DNA of 64,000 nt, taken from NCBI RefSeq assembly GCF_030063445.1, contig NZ_JASITD010000013.1, forward strand, positions 60,841 to 124,840, written 5' to 3'. Of the stretch, positions 53,648 through 63,901 are shown piece after piece. The stretch is from Hymenobacter sp. H14-R3 (lineage in GTDB: Bacteria > Bacteroidota > Bacteroidia > Cytophagales > Hymenobacteraceae). The translations under genes were made by a program, and so were the position numbers. The notes beneath the pieces are model-generated. The model was given only the letters and a program-made list of their open reading frames with translations. It was not told where the DNA came from and did no database searches. Positions within the stretch are counted from its first letter, which is position 1, and each line of letters begins with the position of its first letter.

Positions 53648-55486
53648 ATTGCCCTGATTCTCACTGCCCTTGTACTGCATGCGGTAGAGCTGGGCGTAGT
53701 AGCCGCCGAGGCGCAGCAGCTCGTCGTGGGTGCCGGTTTCCTTGATTTCGCCGCGGTCGAGCACGATGATGCGGTCGGCTTTCTGGATGGTGCTGAGGCG
53801 GTGGGCGATAACGAGCGCCGTGCGGCCCTCCATGAGCTTATCGATGGCCCCCTGTATCATCTCTTCGGTTTCGGAATCGACGGACGAGGTGGCCTCGTCG
53901 AGCACAATCACGCTGGGCGCGTACACCAGGGCGCGCACGAAGCTGATGAGCTGGCGCTGGCCCACGGAGAGTGTGGCGCCGCGCTCCATCACGGGATAAT
54001 CGAGGCCGCCGGGCAGGCGCTCGATAAAGCGCTGGGCCCCCACGAGGGCCGCCGCTTCCCAGATTTTGGCGTCGCTGATGTCGGGGTTGCCGAGCGTGAT
54101 GTTGGCCCGAATGGAGCCCGCAAACAGGAACACGTCTTGCAGCACCACGCCAATCTGGCGGCGCAGCTGGCTCAGGTCATACTCGCGCAGGTCGGCCCCA
54201 TCAACCTTGATGCTGCCTTTCTGAATGTCGTAAAAACGACTCAACAGGTTGATAATACTGGTTTTGCCCGCACCGGTAGCCCCCACGAAGGCCACCGTTT
54301 GGCCAGGCTTCACGTGAAAGCTGATGTCTTTGAGCACCCACTCGGGCGCGGGGACTTCGGTGGCCGGCTGGCTGGCTTCGCTGTCCTGCTGGCTGGCTTC
54401 GATGTCCTGCTGGTTGTAGGCAAACCACACGTGGTCGAACTCGACCTCGCCTTGCAGCTGCGGCACGGTGCGGGTGCCGGAAGTCGAAATCAAGTCCTTG
54501 CTATCCAATAGCTTAAGCAGGCGCTCGGTGCTCACCAGGCCCAGCTGCAAGGTATTGAAGCGGTCGGCTATCTGGCGTATTGGCCTGAAAAACAACGCAT
54601 TATACATAATGAACGCGATGAGCGCGCCCTTCGTAATGCTGCCCTCAATCTGGCCCTGGGCGGCGTACCACACCAGCAGGCCCACGCCGATGGCGCCCAG
54701 CACCTCAGCCACCGGGAAGTAGATACTGTAGTAGAGCACCGACTTGATATTGGCCTTAGTGTGCTCCTGGTTGATGGCCTTGAACTTGCGGTATTCGCGG
54801 TCCTCGTTGTTGAAAATCTGCACCACGTTCATACCCGTGAGGTGCTCCTGCACGAAAGAATTGAGCTTGGCCACGGCGTTGCGCACCTCCTGGAAGCTGC
54901 CCTTCACCTTCTCCTTAAACACGTAGGTGCTGAAGAGCAGCAGCGGGATAACCGACAGGCTGATGAGCGCGAGCTGCCAGTTGGTCCAGAACATGAAAAT
55001 CATGAGGAACACGATTTGCAGCAAATCGCCCACCATGGCGGCGAGGCCCTCGCTGAACACGTCGGCCAGCGTTTCCACATCCGAGATGTTGCGCGTAACC
55101 AGCACGCCGATGGGCGTGCGGTCGAAGAAGCTGAGCTTGAGGCTGAGCAGGTGCCGGAAGAGGTCGGTGCGGATATCGCGCACGATGTACTGGCCCAGCC
55201 AGCCGCCGTAGTAGGTTTGAAGGTAGCTCACCAGCGTGTGCACCAGCAGCAGGCCCAGCAGCCACAGCGTCGAGCGGTTGAGGCCATTCCAGTCGTTGTT
55301 GGTAATGTCCACGTCCACCATGCGCTGAATGAGGGCGGGGCGCACCGTGCCCAGTACGGCCGTGGCCACGGTGAGCGCAATGAGGCCGATAAACACGCCC
55401 CGGTAGGGCTGCACGTAGGTGAGCAGGCGGCGCAGCACCAGCCAGTCGAAAACCTGGCCGGTTTTGGTAGCAGAAGTTGGGTCCAT
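53600..55486 (-). CDS. ABC half-exporter (MdlB-like)
   Basis: A 628-residue half transporter: six helices (about 25-320), then the ATPase with Walker A GATGAGKTS, signature LSVGQRQL and Walker B VIVLDEATSSVDS with the catalytic Glu. LSVGQ in place of LSGGQ is typical of MdlB-like subunits. The start is the ATG at 55486; the longer open frame upstream has no similarity. A linker insert, QQDIEASQQDSEASQ, before the ATPase is coded by a 21-bp tandem repeat, and the last residues come from a palindromic element. The probable partner is the exporter at 44628. Confidence 0.9.
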   Translation of the reverse strand: MDPTSATKTGQVFDWLVLRRLLTYVQPYRGVFIGLIALTVATAVLGTVRPALIQRMVDVDITNNDWNGLNRSTLWLLGLLLVHTLVSYLQTYYGGWLGQYIVRDIRTDLFRHLLSLKLSFFDRTPIGVLVTRNISDVETLADVFSEGLAAMVGDLLQIVFLMIFMFWTNWQLALISLSVIPLLLFSTYVFKEKVKGSFQEVRNAVAKLNSFVQEHLTGMNVVQIFNNEDREYRKFKAINQEHTKANIKSVLYYSIYFPVAEVLGAIGVGLLVWYAAQGQIEGSITKGALIAFIMYNALFFRPIRQIADRFNTLQLGLVSTERLLKLLDSKDLISTSGTRTVPQLQGEVEFDHVWFAYNQQDIEASQQDSEASQPATEVPAPEWVLKDISFHVKPGQTVAFVGATGAGKTSIINLLSRFYDIQKGSIKVDGADLREYDLSQLRRQIGVVLQDVFLFAGSIRANITLGNPDISDAKIWEAAALVGAQRFIERLPGGLDYPVMERGATLSVGQRQLISFVRALVYAPSVIVLDEATSSVDSETEEMIQGAIDKLMEGRTALVIAHRLSTIQKADRIIVLDRGEIKETGTHDELLRLGGYYAQLYRMQYKGSENQGNEQLAVNKEQLPLGDG

Positions 55487-55666
55487 AAGCAGTAGCTGGT
55501 AACAAAGGTCGGGCGGGGAAAGTCTAATTGGCCGCGCTATTGCTTGCGAGGCGGGGGCCCGGCCGATACATTTGCTTGTCTTCCCTGCAAATGGCCGGAT
55601 AGCGCTGCCTGTATTTTCCACTGGCGGGCGGCCAGCGCTACGGCGCTCATTCCCAATCTTTTTTCG

Positions 55667-56776
55667 ATGCTCCGCTTTTCCCAACGCCCGCTGCTCCTCG
55701 CTGGCCTGCTGCTGACCGCGGCCGGGGCCCAGGCCCAAACGATTGACACGGACGGCGCCGCGGCCTACTGGCAGCTGACCGACGCGCTGCGCCGCGACGA
55801 GCCCCTGACCGACCAGGCCTGGCAGGCCCTGCTCGCGGTGCCGGCCAACAAGGTGTACGCCAGTTCGGTATGGGGGTCCGACACGGCCAGCCTGCGGCGG
55901 TATCGGCGGGCCATCGAGGTGGTGTATCGGCCTCGTTACCAGGCAATACTGCAAACCAAGCTCACGGCCAAATCGTGGTATTACGTGCTCGTCAACGACT
56001 ATAAGGAGCAAGAGGTAGTGTACAAAACCTTCTTGGCTGAAACGGTGAAAAACCCGGCTTATCTGGAAAAGATGTACACCTACGCTTACGAGTTTCTGCC
56101 AGCCCGCAACCACACGCGGGTGGCTGGGCTCAAGCTCGGCTACGTGGCGCTGGGCAATGACGCTACCTCGCAGGCGGAAGGCATTTTTTTCAGCCTGCGC
56201 AGCGCCCGCGACAACTCCCAGTGGCCGGGCATTCTGGAGGCGCACGAAATGCACCACCAGCTACGCACTGCTATAAACACGGGCACCGAAGACCCGGCCG
56301 ATGAGGGCCTGCTGTGGTCGTTTTACTCGGCCCAGAACGAAGGCCTGGCCGACCTCATCGACAAGCGCGTGCTGCTGGAGCAGTCGGCCGACTCGGCGGA
56401 AATACGCAGCTGGCTGCTCAAGCCCGCCCCGGCCGTTATTCACAAAATTGACTCGACCATTCAGGTGCAGGCGGCGGGCGGCGCGGCCACGCCGCTCAAG
56501 TTTTACCGCCGCCTCACCAATGGCTCGAATGGCCACCTGCCGGGCTTTTACATGGCGTACGCCATCGTAAAAAGCGGCTATCAAAAGCCGCTGCTGGCCA
56601 ATGCCGACAACCCGTTTTCGTTCGTGCTGCTCTATCAGCAAGCCGCTAAAAAGAACTGGACGTACCCGCGCTTTTCGGCGGTGTCGGAGCGCTACATCAA
56701 GCAGCTGGCGCGCAAGTATGCCAAGCCCCGGCCAGCTACGGCAGCCACCAGCGCCGGTTCGGGCGCAAGCAAATAG
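55667..56776 (+). CDS. DUF5700-like putative zinc protease
   Basis: A 369-residue secreted protein; signal peptide RPLLLAGLLLTAAGAQAQ. The motif AHEMHHQL (about 194-201) has the HExxH zinc-site form, and NEGLADLIDKRV about 30 residues later offers a third ligand Glu. This fits the DUF5700 putative zinc-dependent proteases of Bacteroidota. Activity is not established. The ATG at 55667 gives the signal peptide. It is divergent from the ABC exporter gene. Confidence 0.75.
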   Translation: MLRFSQRPLLLAGLLLTAAGAQAQTIDTDGAAAYWQLTDALRRDEPLTDQAWQALLAVPANKVYASSVWGSDTASLRRYRRAIEVVYRPRYQAILQTKLTAKSWYYVLVNDYKEQEVVYKTFLAETVKNPAYLEKMYTYAYEFLPARNHTRVAGLKLGYVALGNDATSQAEGIFFSLRSARDNSQWPGILEAHEMHHQLRTAINTGTEDPADEGLLWSFYSAQNEGLADLIDKRVLLEQSADSAEIRSWLLKPAPAVIHKIDSTIQVQAAGGAATPLKFYRRLTNGSNGHLPGFYMAYAIVKSGYQKPLLANADNPFSFVLLYQQAAKKNWTYPRFSAVSERYIKQLARKYAKPRPATAATSAGSGASK

Positions 56777-56847
56777 GCCCTTTATTTAAACTGCTTTGTA
56801 CTGCTGTAAAAGACCCGCTGAACTAAACAGGCTTTTTTGTACCTAAA

Positions 56848-57621
56848 TCAGGCTCGTTCGGGTGGGGCTATTCCCGTTATAATTTCATCGGGATACTCTA
56901 CCTTACTCAAATACAGACCTTTAGCCGGCGCGGCCGTGCTGGCTGCAATGCGCTGCTGCTGAAACAGGATTTGCTGAAAAGCCAGCGGCGTAATCTTGCC
57001 CCGGCCCACATCGAGCAGCGTACCTACCACCAACCGCACCATGCCCCGCACAAAGCGGTTGGCCCGAATGCGAAAGACCAGCCCGCCCGGTACCTCGTGC
57101 CAGCCCGCCGCGTAGAGGCGGCAGATGTAGTGCGTTTCGGCCCCCTTCACCTTGGAGAAGGCCGTGAAATCGAACTGACCCACGAGGAAGGCGGCCGCCT
57201 CATTCATGGCCGCCACGTCGGGGGCGCGGTCAAGGTACAGCACCTGGTCGCGCCGAAAGGGGTCGGGGTGCAGGCTCACAAAGTACTCGTAAGTGCGGGC
57301 CTCGGCCGAGAAGCGGGCGTTGGCGCGCTCATCAACCTCATGAATGCGGAACACCTGCACATCGGGCGGCAGGGTGCGGTTGAGGCGGTAGCGCAGCAGG
57401 TCGAGCGTCATTTCGGGCGGAAAATCGGCCTCAAAATGGGCTACCTGGTGGCTGGCGTGCACGCCGGCATCGGTGCGCCCGCTGCCCTGAGTGCGAATGG
57501 GCTGGCGTAGCACCTGGCTCAAGGCAATGTTGAGGGACTCCTGCACGGTGGGCACACCGGGCTGCACCTGCCAGCCGCTATAGGCCGTGCCGTCGTAGGC
57601 TAAGTGAATGAAATAACGCAT
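56848..57621 (-). CDS. truA: tRNA pseudouridine synthase A
   Basis: Forms pseudouridine at positions 38-40 of tRNA anticodon stems. The 257-residue protein has the catalytic Asp in GSGRTDAGVHASHQVAHF (Asp at about 51), plus YDGTAYSGWQVQPG and RFVRGMVRLVVGTLLDVGRG. Length normal. It converges with the DUF5700 gene. Confidence 0.96.
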   Translation of the reverse strand: MRYFIHLAYDGTAYSGWQVQPGVPTVQESLNIALSQVLRQPIRTQGSGRTDAGVHASHQVAHFEADFPPEMTLDLLRYRLNRTLPPDVQVFRIHEVDERANARFSAEARTYEYFVSLHPDPFRRDQVLYLDRAPDVAAMNEAAAFLVGQFDFTAFSKVKGAETHYICRLYAAGWHEVPGGLVFRIRANRFVRGMVRLVVGTLLDVGRGKITPLAFQQILFQQQRIAASTAAPAKGLYLSKVEYPDEIITGIAPPERA

Positions 57622-57652
57622 GGGTAGGCCAAAAGTACCGCCTCCGGCACGT

Positions 57653-57688
57653 AAAAGCCCCCGCTACCAGTCGGCAACGGGGGCTTTT
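57653..57688. terminator. Terminator upstream of truA, after regulator gene
   Basis: AAAAGCCCCCG (57653-57663) pairs with CGGGGGCTTTT (57678-57688). On the minus strand it ends the response regulator gene at 57729, before truA. Confidence 0.85.
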
Positions 57689-57728
57689 CATAGCTCAGGA
57701 AGGGCAAATAAAAATGCGAAAAGCTGCT

Positions 57729-58373
57729 TTACCAGAACAGCAGGAACAGAGGCCGCTGCCGGGTCTTGGCCATCAGTTCAGACTTGGAATTGACTTGCAG
57801 CTTGCGGTATACTTGCCGGATGTGCGAGCGCACCGTGTCGATGCTCAGGTGCAGGCGGTCGGCGAGGCTTTTGTAGCTCAGCCCGTCCTCAATGCCGCGC
57901 ACGATATCGCGCTCGCGGGCTGTGAGCGTATCGGCGGGGGCCGTTGGGCGCGGGGCAAAATAGCGCGTAACGTGCCGGGCCACGCTCGGGCTCATGGGCG
58001 AGCCGCCGGCCGCTACTTGCAGCAGATGCTCCTTGAGCAGGGGCAGCGGGGTGGTTTTTTCAAGGTAGCCCACGGCCCCCGCGCGCAGGGCCTCAAACAC
58101 GCGCTCGGCATCGGTGTACACGCTCAACATCAGCACTTCGGCCTGGGGCAGCACCTGCCGCAGCACGCTCAGGCCCTCAATGCCCGAGCGGCCGGGCAGG
58201 CCAATATCGGAGAGCACCAGCGTGGGCAGAACCGCTAGGGCGGGCAGCGCGGCCATGAATTCCTCGTGCGAAGCGGCGCACAGCACGCAGTCGAACTCAG
58301 GCTGCGCGCCCAGATACTCAAACAGCGCCTCGCGAATGGCCGCCTGGTCTTCAATGATGCCGAGAGTTATCAC
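57729..58373 (-). CDS. NarL/FixJ family response regulator
   Basis: A 214-residue regulator: receiver with IIEDQAAIREAL, the phospho-Asp in LVLSDIGLPGRSG and the switch Lys in YLEKTTPL, then a LuxR helix-turn-helix (LTARERDIVRGIEDGLSYKS, LSIDTVRSHIRQVYRKL). It follows the kinase at 58436 on the same strand after 62 bp and is its clear partner. Confidence 0.94.
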   Translation of the reverse strand: MITLGIIEDQAAIREALFEYLGAQPEFDCVLCAASHEEFMAALPALAVLPTLVLSDIGLPGRSGIEGLSVLRQVLPQAEVLMLSVYTDAERVFEALRAGAVGYLEKTTPLPLLKEHLLQVAAGGSPMSPSVARHVTRYFAPRPTAPADTLTARERDIVRGIEDGLSYKSLADRLHLSIDTVRSHIRQVYRKLQVNSKSELMAKTRQRPLFLLFW

Positions 58374-58435
58374 GGCGCAAAGGTCGGCGCGGCCAGCGTA
58401 CGGCGGTATAGCATAAAGATGTGAATTTACCAGCG

Positions 58436-60382
58436 TTAGCCCAGAGGTAAGTGCACCACCACGCTGGTGCCCGGCGCCGCGGCTGCGAAGGTGATAACCC
58501 CGCCCACGGCCTGGGCCCGCATGCGCATGTTGCGCAGGCCCTGGCCGCCCGGCCGGCCGGCAGCGGTGGGCAGGCCCCGGCCATCGTCGTGCACCAGCAA
58601 CTCTAGCTGCTGGCCCAGCAGGCGCAGGCGCACGCGCACCTGCCGGGCCTGGGCGTGCTTCACCACATTGTGCAGCGCCTCTTTGTAGATGTAGTACAGG
58701 GCCTGGCGGGTAGCCAGCGGCAGCGGGGCGGTGGCCACGGCGGGCTCGGCCGCAAAGTCGAGTTCCAGGCCGGCGGGCGGCAGCACTTCGTGGGCGTGGT
58801 CGCGCAGGCGGTCGAGCAGGCTGGCAGCCGAGTCATAGCGCGCGTCGATGCTCCACACGGCGTCGCTCATCTGGCGGGCGGCGCGGCGGCTGGCGTCGGC
58901 CATCTGGTCGAGGTAGGCCTGCTGCTGGGCCGGGGCGTAGCGCCCCTCGCGCAGCAGCGTGCTCTGCATGGATATCTGGGTGAGCATGCTGCCTACTTCA
59001 TCGTGCAGGTCGGCGGCAATGCGGGTGCGCAGCGCCTCCTGGCGCAACGTTTCGCGGCGGCGGTAGCGCCACAGCCCGTAACCACCGGCCGCCAGCACCA
59101 CCAAGGCCAGGCCCACCAGGGCCGCCGCTCCCTGCCGGTAGCGCAGGTGCTGTAGCTCCTGCTGCTGGGTTTGGAGGCGCGCCTGCTGCCGCAGCAGTAT
59201 TATTTGGTCTTGCTGCTGGCTACGGGCCGCCTGCGTCTGGAGGGCAGCGGCCCGCCGCCGGGTAGCCTCACCGTTGATACTATCGGCGTAGGTGCTAGCC
59301 AGGGCCTGGTAGCGATAGGCATCATGGCCCTTGCCCATTTGGTCACTGGCCTGAGCCAGCACCTGGGCCGCATCGCGGATTGCGGGGCGCAAGTGGGCAG
59401 GCAGGGAGGCGGCCAGGCTGCGGGCCGCATAGTAGCGGGCACTATCGGGGCGAGCGGTAGCCAGCCAGGTTTGGGCGAGTAGCAGCGTAGCCCGGGTCAC
59501 CTGCTCGGGAGTGCCACCGGTGGCCTGGGCGCGGCGCAGCAGCCCATAGGCGGCACCACGGGCCGCCAGGTGGTCGCCAAGGCGGTCCGTCATTTCGGCC
59601 TTACTTAGTTCGATGGGCAGCAAGCCGTGGGCATTGTACACCAGCCGCCAGTTGGTTTCTGCCCGCACGTAGTAGCGGCGGGCGGCCAACCACTGCCCCT
59701 GCTCCCGGCTGATATCGCCGAGGCCAAAATACACGTAGCCAGTGCCCAGCGGGTCGTGCGCCGCCGCAATTAGCCGGCTGGCTTCAATTACGTGGGTGTA
59801 AGCGGCGGCATAGTCGCCCAGCGCCAGCTCGATACGCCCCACCTGCACCAGCTGAAACAGCTCGGCCCGGGCGTTGTGAATGGTATGAGCCAGGGCCAGC
59901 CCATCCAGGCTGGGGCCCAAGGCAGCGGCATAGTTACCTTGCTCGGTATAAATGCGCGTCAGGTTATAGTAGGCGCGCGTTTGGGTATAGCGGCTCTGAA
60001 TACGCATACTCATATCCAATGCCTTACGAGAATAATAGATGGCCGAATCGTACTGATTACACGCCCGGAAGTAGTAGCCCAGGTTGAAGTGTGCATCCAG
60101 CAGCCCCTTGCTGAAATGTAACTGCTGGGCCAGTGCCAAGGCCTGTCGGGCCAGGTACTGCGACTGCGGGGCCTCGTTGGTGCGCAAAATGAAAGACAGC
60201 GCATTGAGGCGCCCCACCCGTGTGGTATCGCGCCGGGGCTCGGCCACCAGCAAGCGCCCGATACTGTCGCGCACGGCAGCTACCTGGGCCAGCGGCGGCG
60301 TCGGCCCTTGCGCTTGGGCGGCCTCCCTGCCCAGCACCAGGCACAGTAATAGAAGAAAAAACCCCCTTCCGGTATAAAGCAC
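58436..60382 (-). CDS. TPR-containing sensor histidine kinase
   Basis: A 648-residue kinase with a signal peptide (GRGFFLLLLCLVLGREAAQA), a periplasmic array of about six to seven TPR-like repeats (to about residue 390), a coiled coil, one membrane helix (AALVGLALVVLAAGGYGLW, about 425-443), the HisKA_3 motif ADLHDEVGSMLTQ (phospho-His), and a HATPase end with DDGRGLPTA and GGQGLRNMRMRA. The start is GTG at 60382. This is the usual Bacteroidota TPR-kinase/NarL pair; the signal is unknown. Confidence 0.93.
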   Translation of the reverse strand: MLYTGRGFFLLLLCLVLGREAAQAQGPTPPLAQVAAVRDSIGRLLVAEPRRDTTRVGRLNALSFILRTNEAPQSQYLARQALALAQQLHFSKGLLDAHFNLGYYFRACNQYDSAIYYSRKALDMSMRIQSRYTQTRAYYNLTRIYTEQGNYAAALGPSLDGLALAHTIHNARAELFQLVQVGRIELALGDYAAAYTHVIEASRLIAAAHDPLGTGYVYFGLGDISREQGQWLAARRYYVRAETNWRLVYNAHGLLPIELSKAEMTDRLGDHLAARGAAYGLLRRAQATGGTPEQVTRATLLLAQTWLATARPDSARYYAARSLAASLPAHLRPAIRDAAQVLAQASDQMGKGHDAYRYQALASTYADSINGEATRRRAAALQTQAARSQQQDQIILLRQQARLQTQQQELQHLRYRQGAAALVGLALVVLAAGGYGLWRYRRRETLRQEALRTRIAADLHDEVGSMLTQISMQSTLLREGRYAPAQQQAYLDQMADASRRAARQMSDAVWSIDARYDSAASLLDRLRDHAHEVLPPAGLELDFAAEPAVATAPLPLATRQALYYIYKEALHNVVKHAQARQVRVRLRLLGQQLELLVHDDGRGLPTAAGRPGGQGLRNMRMRAQAVGGVITFAAAAPGTSVVVHLPLG

Positions 60383-60545
60383 GCCAACTACTCTAGAATT
60401 AACTCCTTAACTCATCAACCCGCGAGTAGTTTCAGCAACCTACTTACTTACAGGTTTTTAGGAAGGCCAAAAAGCGGTGCTTCTGCGCCTAGCATACGAC
60501 AGCGAGCAGCCTGGATATGCGGGGCCGCGCTACTCATCCGCAAGT

Positions 60546-60580
60546 AAAAAGCGCCGAAGCCGCTATGGGCTCCGGCGCTT
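60546..60580 (-). terminator. Terminator of the ATP synthase genes
   Basis: AAGCGCCGAAGCC (60549-60561) pairs with GGCTCCGGCGCTT (60568-60580) with one mismatch; the A run before it gives a U tract on the minus strand, after atpG. Confidence 0.8.
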
Positions 60581-60602
60581 CTGCACTGTGCGGCACTGCG
60601 TG

Positions 60603-61505
60603 TTAGCGAGTAGCTGCTAGGGCTTCGGCCCCACCCACGATTTCGAGAATCTCGGTGGTAATAGCTGCCTGGCGCGTCCGGTTGTACGTCAGCTTCAGGG
60701 CTTTAAGCAGCTCGCCGGCGTTGTCGGTGGCTTTGTCCATGGCCGTCATGCGGGCGCCGTGCTCCGAGGCGTTGCTTTCCAGCACCGCCTTGTAAAGCTG
60801 AATTTTCAGGCTCTGCGGAATGAGGGTTTGGATGATGTCCTCCTTGCTCGGCTCAAAAATATAGTCGATGTTGGCGTCCGGCGCAGTGGAGCTGGGCACA
60901 TCGGCGGGCACCTCCGTGGGCACGAGTGGCAGCAGCTGCTCGGTATTGATAACCTGCATCGCCACGTTCTTAAACTCGTTGTACACCATCACCACTTGGT
61001 CATAGGTGCCCTCCACGAAACCTTCCATCGCTACTTCCGCCGCGGCGCGCACCGTATCAAACGACAGCTTGGCGAAGACATGTGTGTAATCACCCACCCG
61101 CTTGGCCCCGCGCCGCGTGTAGTAGTCATGCGCCTTCTTGCCGATGGCCAACATAGTAATGTTGTCTTTAGGCAGGTTAGCATAACGGTCAGCTATCAAG
61201 GCATTTACGCCCTTAAATACGTTGGCGTTGAAAGCACCCGCCAAGCCCCGGTCGGAGGTAATGGCGATGATGAGCACCCGGCTCACTTCTCGCACCTGGC
61301 CATACTCGCTCACCACCTCGTCGGTAGTAGTGCGCGTCAGGTTGGCCAGGATGCTGGTCAGCCGCTGGGCGTAGGGGCGCATCCGAATGATGTTGTCCTG
61401 GGCCCGGCGCAGCTTGGCCGCCGCCACCATTTTCATGGCCTTGGTAATCTGCTGCGTGCTCGACACCGATTGGATGCGCGAGCGTACTTCTTTGAGGGAG
61501 GCCAT
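60603..61505 (-). CDS. atpG: ATP synthase gamma subunit
   Basis: Central rotor stalk of F1. The 300-residue protein begins MASLKEVRSRIQSVSSTQQI then TKAMKMVAAAKLRRAQ, and ends with SEHGARMTAMDKATDNAGEL and LTYNRTRQAAITTEILEIVG, both highly conserved gamma helices, with RGLAGAFN in the middle. Slightly long because of an insert at about 195-220. It follows atpA on the minus strand after a palindromic element. Confidence 0.97.
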   Translation of the reverse strand: MASLKEVRSRIQSVSSTQQITKAMKMVAAAKLRRAQDNIIRMRPYAQRLTSILANLTRTTTDEVVSEYGQVREVSRVLIIAITSDRGLAGAFNANVFKGVNALIADRYANLPKDNITMLAIGKKAHDYYTRRGAKRVGDYTHVFAKLSFDTVRAAAEVAMEGFVEGTYDQVVMVYNEFKNVAMQVINTEQLLPLVPTEVPADVPSSTAPDANIDYIFEPSKEDIIQTLIPQSLKIQLYKAVLESNASEHGARMTAMDKATDNAGELLKALKLTYNRTRQAAITTEILEIVGGAEALAATR

Positions 61506-61531
61506 AAACTTGATTAATAGCTAAAAACCAA

Positions 61532-61639
61532 TTGTCATTGCGAGGAGGAACGACGAAGCAATCCCTCCTCCTATTCGCCCTACTTGTTACAGCAGGCGGC
61601 AAGGAAAGATTACTTAGTCGTTCCTCCTCGCAATGACAA
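61532..61639. repeat. Palindromic element, GTCATTGCGAGG family, copy 2
   Basis: TTGTCATTGCGAGGAGGAAC (from 61532) through GAAGCAATCC pairs with the complementary arm ending at 61639; the arms differ at a few positions (TACTTAGTCG against TGCTTCGTCG). It lies inside the ATP synthase operon between atpA and atpG. Confidence 0.9.
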
Positions 61640-61653
61640 CTAGTTTCTGATAC

Positions 61654-63237
<1,584 letters not shown>

Positions 63238-63248
63238 GATATGGTTTC

Positions 63249-63812
63249 TTAATTTGAGCTAGGTTGATACGTATTGTCGGTGAGGGACGCGCGCAGGCGG
63301 CGCAGGTTACCCTTTACCGAATCGTCGACTTGCTGGTCGCCCACCCGCAGCACGAAGCCGCCAATAAGCGAGGCATCGACCTTTTCGGTGAGCGAAACTT
63401 CGGTGAGGCCGGTTTGCTGCTTCACCAGCTGCTCGACTTCGGCACGAGTGGCGGGCGTGAGCGGCGTGGCCGACGTCACTTCCGCCACCTGCACGCCCAT
63501 TAGAGCGTTATACTGCGACAGGAACTCGAAACCAATGTGCTCCAAAGCTGACTCGCGGTTTTTGCTGGTCAAAATCTGAAAGAAGCGCATCAGCATCTCC
63601 GACACCTTGCCGCCGAAGATGGCGGTGAGGATGCTGAGTTTCTTGTCGTGCTTCACAATCGGGTTGCGGAGCAGCAGGCGCAGGTCGCGACTGCCAGCCA
63701 TGGTGTTGGCCAGCAAGTCCATATCCTGCTTAATGGTTGCCAGGGTGCCCATTTCCTGCGCCAAATCCAGCAAGGACTTGGCATAGCGGGCGGCTACTCG
63801 TTGGTCGGCCAT
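63249..63812 (-). CDS. atpH: ATP synthase delta subunit
   Basis: Peripheral stalk subunit linking F1 to the b subunits, 187 residues. [17 protein letters not shown] at the N-terminus and [20 protein letters not shown] near the C-terminus are the family marks. It lies between atpF and atpA on the minus strand. Confidence 0.96.
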   Translation of the reverse strand: MADQRVAARYAKSLLDLAQEMGTLATIKQDMDLLANTMAGSRDLRLLLRNPIVKHDKKLSILTAIFGGKVSEMLMRFFQILTSKNRESALEHIGFEFLSQYNALMGVQVAEVTSATPLTPATRAEVEQLVKQQTGLTEVSLTEKVDASLIGGFVLRVGDQQVDDSVKGNLRRLRASLTDNTYQPSSN

Positions 63813-63819
63813 TGGTTTT

Positions 63820-63898
63820 TAGCTGGTAGCCAATAGCGGTTAGCTACTCGCTTTTGATATATGTAAGCCAACAGCTAAGCCGCTATCAGCTAACAGCT
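63820..63898. repeat. AGCTAACAGCT-type palindromic element
   Basis: TAGCTGGTAGCCAATAGCGG (from 63820) pairs imperfectly with 63873-63898 (AGCTAAGCCGCTATCAGCTA). It separates atpF and atpH inside the operon and looks related to the element at 53548. Confidence 0.7.
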
Positions 63899-63901
63899 TA
63901 C

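Noticed and set aside
55487..56257. Upstream extension of the ABC exporter frame (about 257 codons)
   Set aside because: Lies antisense to the DUF5700 gene and has no ABC similarity; the ATG at 55486 gives the natural start.
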